Below, piece by piece: positions 25,495 to 33,508 of a stretch of DNA of 64,000 bases. The stretch's first letter is position 1, and the number at the start of each line of letters is the position of its first letter. Source of the DNA: Clostridium neonatale (lineage in GTDB: Bacteria > Bacillota > Clostridia > Clostridiales > Clostridiaceae); contig NZ_LN890328.1 in NCBI RefSeq assembly GCF_001458595.1, forward strand, positions 1,518,926-1,582,925. Direction: 5' to 3'. The notes under the pieces were generated by a model that ran no database searches, was not told where the DNA came from, and saw nothing but the letters and a program-made list of their open reading frames with translations. The position numbers and the translations under genes are program-made.

Positions 25495-25950
25495 CTATTC
25501 AAAATAAATTGGTTCCCTACATTCACCTACTACACAATCAAGCATTTCTTCAATATTTTCACCATCTTTACATAGAAGACCATCAGTATATCTATAAAAT
25601 GTTCCACTTTCTGTCATAAGCATAAGTAAATTTCCCCTATTCGCTATTCCTATTGGATAGACAACATCATCGATATCATATTCATCAAATATACCTCTAA
25701 AATATTCACTATCCAAATTATTTCCAATAGCTTTAATCGGATTAAATTCAATCACCTCATCAATGTCAATAGCTTGCATTTTTCTCTTAAATTTTATTTC
25801 TAACATACCATACTGTTTCAAAAAAGCTCGTATCTTTTGAGGCATGTCAATACTTTTCTCTTTAAATATTTTTTCTATTGAATCAATATTAACATTTCTT
25901 TCATTTGTCCAACCAGCTTGCATCAATCTATCCAATGTGATATTTTCCAT
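25495..25950 (-). CDS. SUKH-3-like immunity protein
   Basis: 151 residues from MENITLDRLMQAGWTNERNV. The ATG at 25948-25950 has AAGGAG eight bases upstream; a GTG three codons earlier would sit too close to the site. The opening 'L..AGW...R.v' and the following MPQKIRAFLKQYGMLEIKF fit the SUKH-3 clan of immunity proteins. SUKH-3 genes often follow YwqJ-type deaminase toxins, and the gene here directly follows a toxin with a deaminase motif. Binding to that toxin is inference. Confidence 0.75.
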   Translation of the reverse strand: MENITLDRLMQAGWTNERNVNIDSIEKIFKEKSIDMPQKIRAFLKQYGMLEIKFKRKMQAIDIDEVIEFNPIKAIGNNLDSEYFRGIFDEYDIDDVVYPIGIANRGNLLMLMTESGTFYRYTDGLLCKDGENIEEMLDCVVGECREPIYFE

Positions 25951-25968
25951 AAATCTCACTCCTTAATA

Positions 25969-27522
25969 TTATTTATTTGGCATACCAAAACCTTTAAAAG
26001 TTATTTTACAATTTGCACACGGTTCTGCATAAGCTCCATTATTAAAATATTTTGTATTCAAGAAAATATTATCTATATTTGCTCCATTTCTCAATGCATT
26101 ATTTGTAGCATATACTTCTGCACAATTATCTACACTCCATAATTCGTAACTATTTCTTTCAGCATATGGATTACTTAAATCATTTGCTGCTAATGATTTT
26201 GTATTATCTATTAAGCTTTGTAATTCTGGTTTTAATGTATTTCTAGATGGATTAAACTTATTTGCTCCATTATATCCAAAAGAAATATCTCCTGTATTCA
26301 TATCTACTGCCGCACTTATCTTTGCAGGTTTATATGCTCCTCCTCCTGGTTTTGTTATGCCAGAATTCTTTATAAAGTTTATTTGATTATCTAATGCTTC
26401 ATTACTAATTCTTTCAGCTACTCCAGTCCAATGTTTATCATATCTAGCCACTTCATCTGGAGACATTAAATCTCTAAAACTTGTATATTTAGGGTTACTT
26501 ACCCCCTTAATTGCTTCACTACCACCCTTTTTAATATTTCCAGCCCCACTACCAGCAACAGCCTTTGACATTCCACTTTTAGCTACTATACCACAAGTTA
26601 TTCCACCTTCAAAGAGCATCCCTACGGTAAAATCTGCAGCTAGTTGTGCATACTGTTCATTAACTTTTGGATCAAACCCATATTGTTCTGTAGAAATCAA
26701 GTATACTTTTTTATTATAATCTACAAAATCATTGGGTGTCTTAAAATAATCATTTAATGCATTCTTCTTATATCGCCATGGTGCATCATGTACTATCTTT
26801 CCTTGAATTTCTTGCGCAGTAAAATCAAGATTTTTATTATAAGCTCGTTCAAACATTGATTTCTTATATAAGTTATAATTATAGTCAACATCAATTGCTC
26901 TCTTATATCCTCCTGGATTATCTGGCAGAAACTTAAACTGTCTAGCCCCTCCAGTTCCAATATATCCCTCAGCCTTCGCTGTGCCAACATACCATTTTCC
27001 ATCTAATCCTTTTACTTTTACCTTCTGACCTTCAATATAATTGCCAGCTCTATTATATACTGGTAAATTGGCAACATTAATTGCTCCATTTGTCTGCTTT
27101 TTCCCTGTTGGTATTACTGCATTATTATACACTGTTGTTCCTGTGGCTGCTATAAGACTTTTTTGCAAATTTCCTATATTCTTATTTGTTGGTTTTGTTT
27201 GATTTTTTATATTCTTATTTATCGGCTTTGTTTGATTTTGTATTACCGTTTTCTTACTTGATTTAGCTCCATTAACTGCCGAGATTAGATTCTTTTGGGC
27301 TGTTTTTCCTATTTGCTTTGCTTTATTTTCTATTTTATTTACATTTGTTTTAACTGTTTGTACACATTTTTTTACATTTGCTTTTGCTCCATTTATTGCT
27401 GATGTAAGCTTCTTTTCTGCTTTCTTTACTATTGCTTTTCCTTTATTTACAGTACTTTTTATAGCGCTTTTTGCTTTTCCAATTGCTCCGGATGCAGCCT
27501 TTTTTAATGAATTCATATTCAT
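25969..27522 (-). CDS. Polymorphic toxin with deaminase-type (YwqJ-like) tail
   Basis: 517 residues, intact. Residues 1-130 are Lys/Ala-rich helical repeats (for example AKSAIKSTVNKGKAIVKKAE) like no signal peptide. Residues 130-345 are the shared delivery region, with VKVKGLDGKWYVGTAKAEGY and QYGFDPKVNEQYAQLAADF. The junction GNIKKGGSEAIKGV is followed by the tail, which has DNCAEVYATNNALRNGA (Cys467, Glu469) and EPCANC (Cys502, Cys505). C-x-E plus PC-x-x-C is the zinc site of the deaminase superfamily, here with Cys in place of His as in YwqJ-like toxins. The start overlaps the VgrG stop (TAATG), so it is probably loaded on that spike. Target base or nucleic acid unknown. Confidence 0.8.
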   Translation of the reverse strand: MNMNSLKKAASGAIGKAKSAIKSTVNKGKAIVKKAEKKLTSAINGAKANVKKCVQTVKTNVNKIENKAKQIGKTAQKNLISAVNGAKSSKKTVIQNQTKPINKNIKNQTKPTNKNIGNLQKSLIAATGTTVYNNAVIPTGKKQTNGAINVANLPVYNRAGNYIEGQKVKVKGLDGKWYVGTAKAEGYIGTGGARQFKFLPDNPGGYKRAIDVDYNYNLYKKSMFERAYNKNLDFTAQEIQGKIVHDAPWRYKKNALNDYFKTPNDFVDYNKKVYLISTEQYGFDPKVNEQYAQLAADFTVGMLFEGGITCGIVAKSGMSKAVAGSGAGNIKKGGSEAIKGVSNPKYTSFRDLMSPDEVARYDKHWTGVAERISNEALDNQINFIKNSGITKPGGGAYKPAKISAAVDMNTGDISFGYNGANKFNPSRNTLKPELQSLIDNTKSLAANDLSNPYAERNSYELWSVDNCAEVYATNNALRNGANIDNIFLNTKYFNNGAYAEPCANCKITFKGFGMPNK

Positions 27523-28970
27523 TAATCTTCACCACCCATTCCTACTACATTGTGGTTAAAGACATATGATTCTCTAGCTCGTCCATTTTCATAGACTACT
27601 CCTTCTGCTTCTGTATAACAGTCTCCTTCAAGTAAAATAGAGCTTGAACTTTTTTTCTTAACGAGCAGCTTACTTTCAGCTTTTATTCTTACTTTCTTTC
27701 CTTTTATTTTTATTCTTCCATCACTATTTACTTTTATATCATCAGAATTTCTTATTTCAACTCCATCATCATCATTGAATATTACATACATATTCTTTCT
27801 ATGAAATTTTATATCTTCCGGCAGTATATCCATATGATTTCCCTGCTCAGTTACAAAATATCTATTATTTACATTTGAAAATTTGGAATATGTATCTCCA
27901 TTTTTTCTTACACATCCACTTACTACAGGTATTTCATATTCATTTGAAAAATACAACATTGCATGTTCATTTACAATAGGCATTGCATACATTATGGATC
28001 CTGTTGGTGGTGCAAATCTAAACCAATACTCTCCGTCTTTTCCATCAATGTCTAACTTTATTCTTACTTCTTCGCCTCTTCTTTCCTGTATTTTTCCTTC
28101 TAGTGATACCCCATTTAATTTTTCATTATGCATTTTATTCTGCCATACACTATTTTTTCTACATAATTTATAGGTAAAAATCATTTCTCCCTGAATATAT
28201 TCTCCAACATATTCTTTAACATAAAATTCCCTATTATTAAATGTTATTTCATCTCCAACAAAAAATATACTTCTTGACGTAATTGTATAATAAACATAAT
28301 CTATGCTGTTTACCTTAAATTCTTCTGATAAGACTTCATTATATATTTTTATATCATTTGATATCTTATATGTTGTTTTATCTGAAAGATTATGTTTTCT
28401 TCTAGAAGTTTTCCCAAAATAAAACATATTACCAATATTGATTATATCACAATTAATCTGCTCTCCAAACATGCTTGCCATTCTTTTTAAAAACTCATAA
28501 TCTGTTTCTTTATATTGAAATATTGGTTTATCTATTTTCTTTTTTCCATCACTACATTGAACAAAATCAGCTTTTCCATAATCTTTTAATACTTCTTTTA
28601 TAAGATCATCATAACTCATATTTTTATTTTGAAATGAATGTGATTTTTTCTTTATATCAAGAATTATATCCCCACTTAAAGCCTCTATTTCAAGATAATA
28701 TACACCATTACTATTTATTGTGTTTACTTTTGATATATATCCTTCAAATAATTTTTCTTCTTTATCACTTTGTTTTTCATATAACCTTACTTTATCATTG
28801 GTGGAAGCTCCAATAGAATACTTAAATTCCATACTATCATCCAATAAACATTTTACATATAAAAATCCATGTTCATTCCCTCTGCAAATTATCTTTGCTT
28901 TTTCTATTTTCAGTATTTCATATGGACAGTCTATTCTAAGTTTTTTCCACTCTTCCATTCTCTTTATCAC
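27522..28970 (-). CDS. VgrG-like spike protein without toxin tail
   Basis: 482 residues. Class A spike like 3360-6185: FQNKNMSYDDLIKEVLK near 120, IFQYKETDYEFLKRM near 160, PPTGSIMYAMPIVNEHAM in the middle, then a needle-like C-terminus with short strand repeats (MDILPEDIKFHRKNMYVIF, DGRIKIKGKKVRIKAESK). It ends VVGMGGED, with no fusion domain. The toxin is a separate gene that overlaps by one base. The listed GTG start has AAGGAG only two bases away; ATG at 28956-28958 is an alternative. Followed upstream by the DUF4280 tip gene. Confidence 0.8.
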   Translation of the reverse strand: MIKRMEEWKKLRIDCPYEILKIEKAKIICRGNEHGFLYVKCLLDDSMEFKYSIGASTNDKVRLYEKQSDKEEKLFEGYISKVNTINSNGVYYLEIEALSGDIILDIKKKSHSFQNKNMSYDDLIKEVLKDYGKADFVQCSDGKKKIDKPIFQYKETDYEFLKRMASMFGEQINCDIINIGNMFYFGKTSRRKHNLSDKTTYKISNDIKIYNEVLSEEFKVNSIDYVYYTITSRSIFFVGDEITFNNREFYVKEYVGEYIQGEMIFTYKLCRKNSVWQNKMHNEKLNGVSLEGKIQERRGEEVRIKLDIDGKDGEYWFRFAPPTGSIMYAMPIVNEHAMLYFSNEYEIPVVSGCVRKNGDTYSKFSNVNNRYFVTEQGNHMDILPEDIKFHRKNMYVIFNDDDGVEIRNSDDIKVNSDGRIKIKGKKVRIKAESKLLVKKKSSSSILLEGDCYTEAEGVVYENGRARESYVFNHNVVGMGGED

Positions 28971-28982
28971 CTCTCCTTATTT

Positions 28983-29300
28983 TTATTGACCACTCGTTAT
29001 AAATCTTATAATTCCCCCACAATTTGTAAACATTATTGAATTTGTTGTCAGTGCCGGATTTCCGCTTATTAATTTATCTTCCTGAACATCTGTCCATTGA
29101 CCTGGTGACACAACACATGGTTTTTCTGTAAGAATACATATACCAAATGTACTTATATTAGCTGTTGTATTATCTGTCTTATTTAAAATGGGGACGTTGT
29201 CAACATAACTTCCATGGCTTATTGGTATCTTTATATTGCTTGGACAACTTCCACAACTACAGCACATTACTGCTCCTCGAACTATATATTCTACTCCCAT
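28983..29300 (-). CDS. DUF4280 PAAR-like spike-tip protein
   Basis: 105 residues, MGVEYIVRGAVMCCSCGSCP at the start, KIPISHGSYVDNVPI, CVVSPGQW and FTNCGGIIRFITSGQ at the end. Typical DUF4280, with more Cys at the N-terminus than the copy at 6258. It lies between the DUF1629-like gene and the VgrG gene, as in the accessory module. Expected to cap the needle formed by the VgrG trimer (family knowledge of PAAR-like proteins). Confidence 0.85.
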   Translation of the reverse strand: MGVEYIVRGAVMCCSCGSCPSNIKIPISHGSYVDNVPILNKTDNTTANISTFGICILTEKPCVVSPGQWTDVQEDKLISGNPALTTNSIMFTNCGGIIRFITSGQ

Positions 29301-29323
29301 ACTCTTTAACTCCTATTCATTTT

Positions 29324-29848
29324 TTATTCAACATTTAATCTTTCTAAATAAATTCCATCATAATTTCTTCTTAATATGCTTTCTGCTGCATCAAGCCTTA
29401 CAACAATTAAAGTTTTATCACTTTCTTTAATTTTGAAGATTTTTTTGTTTTTTATCTTTTTCTCATCTAAAACGATTTTTTTTACAATTGTCTTATTTAA
29501 ATTAAATTCGCTTTTTTCATGTAAAACTTCAAATTCTCTAAATATAGGCAAATAATAAATATTTTGATTTTTTCTTTCTTTATCAATTAAGCAGACTCTT
29601 TTAAAAATTATATTTGTATCATACTTTTCAATTATTTTCTTTAATTTTTCTGATATTAAAAATATTTGTGTATTTAGAATATCTAAATATTCTGTGTCCT
29701 CGTCTGCATTGACAAAAATAATATTGTTATCTTCAATTTTATCTTCATTTAACAAATTAATATTTTTATATGGTATAGTTTTATAAACTTCCTTTAAACT
29801 TGGAGTATTTGAGTATCTTTTATCCTGCTTTAGTAAAAAATAATCCAT
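29324..29848 (-). CDS. DUF1629/Imm11-like conserved partner protein
   Basis: 174 residues, the same length as its paralogue at 6665. The opening MDYFLLKQDKRYSNTPSL, the central IFLISEKLKKIIEKYD, YYLPIFREFEVLHEKSE, and the end RLDAAESILRRNYDGIYLE are all conserved. The start overlaps the stop of the preceding gene by one base (TAATG), so translation is coupled. Because it is present once per module regardless of toxin, a structural or loading role is more likely than immunity. Confidence 0.55.
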   Translation of the reverse strand: MDYFLLKQDKRYSNTPSLKEVYKTIPYKNINLLNEDKIEDNNIIFVNADEDTEYLDILNTQIFLISEKLKKIIEKYDTNIIFKRVCLIDKERKNQNIYYLPIFREFEVLHEKSEFNLNKTIVKKIVLDEKKIKNKKIFKIKESDKTLIVVRLDAAESILRRNYDGIYLERLNVE

Positions 29849-30471
29849 TATACTGTTTCCACCTCATTTTGTTCTTTTGAACCATCATATAAAATAACAA
29901 CGTCATCCATATATTCACCCGCAAAAAATATTATTTCTTCATCCTTATCAATATTTTTATATTCATCACATTCCATAAATTGATTTATTAATTGTGCTAA
30001 TATCTGCATTGCAATCCCATTATATTTATTACTTTCCTCCAGTTTTATTTTTTCAATATCCATTTCTCTTATTGCTCGTCCATATTCTTTTCTCTTATCC
30101 ATAAGTTTATTTATATATTTAAAAAAATATTCATATATCCATACAAAATCCATGTCTGAGCTACATTCTTCACTATCTAAAAACCATCTGCCATCAAAAA
30201 AATCAATTCTCCAATCCCCCTTACTTTCTAGTATGTTAGTTCTAAGAAATGAAAAATAAATATATTTCATCTTTCCCTTCAAATTTTCTTTTTGTAGTTT
30301 TTCAGCTTTTTGGCAGTTTTCTTTAAAACTTGATAAAAGTTCATTTTCTATAATTTCTTGATTATTTTTAAATTTTTCAGATATTGTAGAGAGTTCATTA
30401 TTGAATCTATTTTTAACATATTTATCTTTAAACTCCTGAAGGAACTTTTCTTTATCTTCTTGAATTATCAT
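29848..30471 (-). CDS. Conserved module protein of unknown function
   Basis: 207 residues from MIIQEDKEKFLQEFKDKY. The ATG at 30469-30471 has AGGAG eight bases upstream; the longer reading has no site. Shares YIYFSFLRTNILESKGDWRI, WFLDSEECSSDMDF and KEYGRAIREMDIEKIKLEES with 7209-7829. Helical, acidic, soluble. No family recognised. Confidence 0.65.
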   Translation of the reverse strand: MIIQEDKEKFLQEFKDKYVKNRFNNELSTISEKFKNNQEIIENELLSSFKENCQKAEKLQKENLKGKMKYIYFSFLRTNILESKGDWRIDFFDGRWFLDSEECSSDMDFVWIYEYFFKYINKLMDKRKEYGRAIREMDIEKIKLEESNKYNGIAMQILAQLINQFMECDEYKNIDKDEEIIFFAGEYMDDVVILYDGSKEQNEVETV

Positions 30472-30539
30472 TACTTCAACTCCTATCAGCATAGGTTAAT
30501 TATTAAACATAATACTATTTATTATTAAATTAATTGTTT

Positions 30540-31961
30540 TTACTGTGCATTGATCTTAAATCCATCCATTGTAATATCATTATCAATATCAATGCTTGCT
30601 GAAGCTTGGATAAGTTTTACTCCATTCTTTCCTATAATAGTAACTTCATCACCATTAATTTTTATTTTTTCTCCTGTCATTGTTATGTTTTTATCTGTAT
30701 CTATTATGATTCCTTTTTCATCATTTAATATCATAGAATTTCCACCAGAGAAAATATCAATTTCTCCTGGCTTTAAAAGTATTTTCTTCCCGTACTTGGT
30801 TGATAAACTCTTATGATCTGGATTACTTCTCATAGCCTCATTACGACACTCTAAATCAACTGAGCTGATTACATATGCATTCTTTTCATCATTATCTGGA
30901 ATATACATTCTTATAGCATCTCCAATTTCTGGCATACAGTACCAGCCTGTTCCATCTGGTGACGAAAATACTGTTGAATAAGGAAACCATTCTGTGTTAA
31001 CTTTTACTGTATTAGAATATGAATCTATTCCTAATGCAACTTTAACAATATCTTTTTTTACTGAAACAATTTTTCCTTCTAAAGATACTCCTTTTAATTT
31101 TTCATTGTAAATTCTAGGTATCTTCATTCCATTTTCATCTCGCAGCATACATGTAGTGGTTAGAATTCCATTTATAGCTTCTATTTCACATTGATATACA
31201 TATAAATTTCTATTGTTAAATTTCACCTTTCCATATAAATCTAAAATCTTATTAGTAGTGATTTTATAATTTAGAAAATCTGAATCATTAATACTAGATA
31301 CTCCTTCAGCTGATTTCAATTGATATTCATTTATCTCTTTACTCATTGAATAGTTAAAATGCTTAAGATCATAAATTCTTCTTAAATCCGGAACTCCTAT
31401 TGTGTACTTTATTCCAGACATAGTACATTCAGGTATTATTACTGCATTAAAATGTGATGTTAATCTCTTCAAAAACTCCCAATCTGTCTCATTATATTGC
31501 ACAACCATTTGTTTAATTGCTTTTCCATCAGAAACATTATCAATCATATTTGCATTACTATAACTACTTTTTACTTTTCTAAATATCTCATTATATGTAG
31601 TCTTATTTCCTTGAAAACTTCTACGTTTCTTCTTTATATCCATTAAACATGTATTTCCTAATGCTCTAATTTCTAAGCTTTTTACCTCTTGTACATTGTC
31701 TAATGATATACTAGTAACCATTCCATAAAACAAATCCTCAGTTTCATTCTCATAATTTTTTATTGATACTTTTATTTCTGATTTATCATCTGCACACTCA
31801 ACATATTTATCTGAGTTTTCATATTCCTCTGCTATAATTCCCTTTAAATAAAGCTCTGCATGTTCATTAGCTTTACGTATTACTTTTAATTTTGATATTT
31901 CTTTAAACTTATATGGTTCAATTAAGACATTTCCTAGTGTATATGCAAATTCCTCACTCAT
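30540..31961 (-). CDS. Class B spike-hub protein, phage late control D-like
   Basis: About 473 residues from MSEEFAYTLGNVL. The ATG at 31959-31961 follows GGGGTGG; the longer reading would overlap the adaptor gene. Contains FQGNKTTYNEIFRKVKSSY, VVQYNETDWEFLKRLTSHF, DGTGWYCMPEIGDAIRMYI, and a C-terminal strand repeat series (IIIDTDKNITMTGEKIKIN). A paralogue of 7832-9250. It may form the hub while the class A VgrG carries the tip (inference). Confidence 0.7.
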   Translation of the reverse strand: MSEEFAYTLGNVLIEPYKFKEISKLKVIRKANEHAELYLKGIIAEEYENSDKYVECADDKSEIKVSIKNYENETEDLFYGMVTSISLDNVQEVKSLEIRALGNTCLMDIKKKRRSFQGNKTTYNEIFRKVKSSYSNANMIDNVSDGKAIKQMVVQYNETDWEFLKRLTSHFNAVIIPECTMSGIKYTIGVPDLRRIYDLKHFNYSMSKEINEYQLKSAEGVSSINDSDFLNYKITTNKILDLYGKVKFNNRNLYVYQCEIEAINGILTTTCMLRDENGMKIPRIYNEKLKGVSLEGKIVSVKKDIVKVALGIDSYSNTVKVNTEWFPYSTVFSSPDGTGWYCMPEIGDAIRMYIPDNDEKNAYVISSVDLECRNEAMRSNPDHKSLSTKYGKKILLKPGEIDIFSGGNSMILNDEKGIIIDTDKNITMTGEKIKINGDEVTIIGKNGVKLIQASASIDIDNDITMDGFKINAQ

Positions 31962-31981
31962 ATTTTTCCACCCCTTATATA

Positions 31982-32572
31982 TCACATATTATTCTTTTTG
32001 ACTTTTATTGTATTAATCATTTGAAATATAACATCATCTTTCCATTCTCTCATATCTTTATAGTCACAAGAAAAAGTCCCCATGAAAGTTTCTCCCTTAA
32101 ATTCAAATAGAAATGTAAAATTATATAAGTATGCATCTATTGCTGAACTTTTAAAATCATAATATGCTATCTTTTTAGAATCTATTTCTAATATTCCTTC
32201 ATCAAAAAAAACATTTGATGGATTAAGTTTCTTAGTTATTAAAACCATGGTTTCTTTTAAATCATCAATATATTCATCCTCTAAAGGATTATCAATAATT
32301 TTGAATGTTATAGCAATGCTTCCATCATCATTACACTTAATAATATCTGGTCTATCTTCTGATGGATACTTAAATCTTCTTGCTTCTTCAGGCATATCAA
32401 TAAATGTATTAGGTATATACATTTTTAATGCACCATCAAAAAATTCACTTTCTTCAAATTCATAAAAATTATTATTTATTTTTACTGGTCCTTCACAAAT
32501 ATTTTCTCTAAGTCTTTTTTCTTCTATTTCATTTATAAAGTCTAAAATCTTTTCATCCATTCTTTTTTCCAT
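31982..32572 (-). CDS. DcrB/EagR-like adaptor candidate
   Basis: 196 residues from MEKRMDEKILDF. The ATG at 32570-32572 has GGAGGAATATAAG upstream. Conserved with 9298-9882: PEEARRFKYPSEDRPDIIKC, a central YYDFKSSAIDAYLYNFTFLF, and MGTFSCDYKDMREWKDDV near the end. The layout fits a PsbP/DcrB fold, as in DUF1795/EagR effector chaperones of type VI systems; assignment by pattern only. Lies between the class B spike and the fibre/baseplate-like gene. Confidence 0.55.
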   Translation of the reverse strand: MEKRMDEKILDFINEIEEKRLRENICEGPVKINNNFYEFEESEFFDGALKMYIPNTFIDMPEEARRFKYPSEDRPDIIKCNDDGSIAITFKIIDNPLEDEYIDDLKETMVLITKKLNPSNVFFDEGILEIDSKKIAYYDFKSSAIDAYLYNFTFLFEFKGETFMGTFSCDYKDMREWKDDVIFQMINTIKVKKNNM

Positions 32573-32594
32573 CTTATATTCCTCCACATACAAA

Positions 32595-33374
32595 TTAATC
32601 AATCAATATCTTCTTATACCCACCTCTTCCATGTCTATTTCTTCCACCTGTATTTTCTCTTTCTCTCTTTAAAATATCTAAAAGATAAAAATACATTTCC
32701 TCATTAGAATAGTTTCTATTTTCTATTTCAAGCTTATGACATAAGTAATCTAGTATAATTTCTTTTTCAATTGTTTCTTTTGCTTGGATACACATTGTTC
32801 CGAATATTATGTCCCATGGTTCAATTGAAGAGCATCTTAATATTTCACTTCCATATGATCTTAATATTATTGGATCTAGTCCAGCTTCATCATTACCTGA
32901 ATGCAGAGAATAAATAACATTTACTGTATCATATTCCGTGCTTAAATCTTCAAATCCAGTATAATGAATTCTTAAATGTGCACCTTCTCTAAGGAAAAAT
33001 CTGCAAAGTTCCATTTCATCTTCTTTTAGTTCTACATTTTCATCTAAATAAATCTCTGTACTATTTTCTATAAAATCCTTACTTGTTTTTTCATTTAAAA
33101 ATCGAATTTTAAGAATCAAAAGTTTGTTATTACATTTATATTCAACTTCTTTGTCCTCATCTAAAAAATAAATAACATCATTATGCTTAATAATTCCTCT
33201 TTTTACCATTAAAGCTTCATCCTTAACATCTATTTCACATCCACATATTATTCCATCACAATATGATTTGAAAATTATATCAATAAAGTTTCTTGGATAA
33301 TCTCGAAGCTCATTAAGCATTTCTGTTTTTAAAAGTCTTCCTGCTTTAAATAATGGATACTTATTCTTAAACAC
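32595..33374 (-). CDS. Fibre- or baseplate-like protein of the core system
   Basis: 259 residues. The N-terminal half (KTEMLNELRDYPRNFIDIIF, SYCDGIICGCEIDVKDE, MVKRGIIKHNDVIYFL) has the 'yp...f......DGii.G..v.......v..G.i...g..y' pattern found at the start of phage baseplate and tail-fibre proteins. The C-terminal half is helical and ends in a Gly/Arg-rich stretch. There is no counterpart in the accessory module. Core position between adaptor and Hsp70-like genes supports a structural role. Confidence 0.5.
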   Translation of the reverse strand: MFKNKYPLFKAGRLLKTEMLNELRDYPRNFIDIIFKSYCDGIICGCEIDVKDEALMVKRGIIKHNDVIYFLDEDKEVEYKCNNKLLILKIRFLNEKTSKDFIENSTEIYLDENVELKEDEMELCRFFLREGAHLRIHYTGFEDLSTEYDTVNVIYSLHSGNDEAGLDPIILRSYGSEILRCSSIEPWDIIFGTMCIQAKETIEKEIILDYLCHKLEIENRNYSNEEMYFYLLDILKRERENTGGRNRHGRGGYKKILID

Positions 33375-33508
33375 TGAACCCTCCTTATGTTGTTTACTTT
33401 ATTTCTTCTCATCGAATTGTTTTTCTGCTAAGAAAAACAGATGAAATACTAAAATCCACCTGGATTTCATCCTTCATTGTTCATTGTAAATTGTAAATTG
33501 TACATTGA

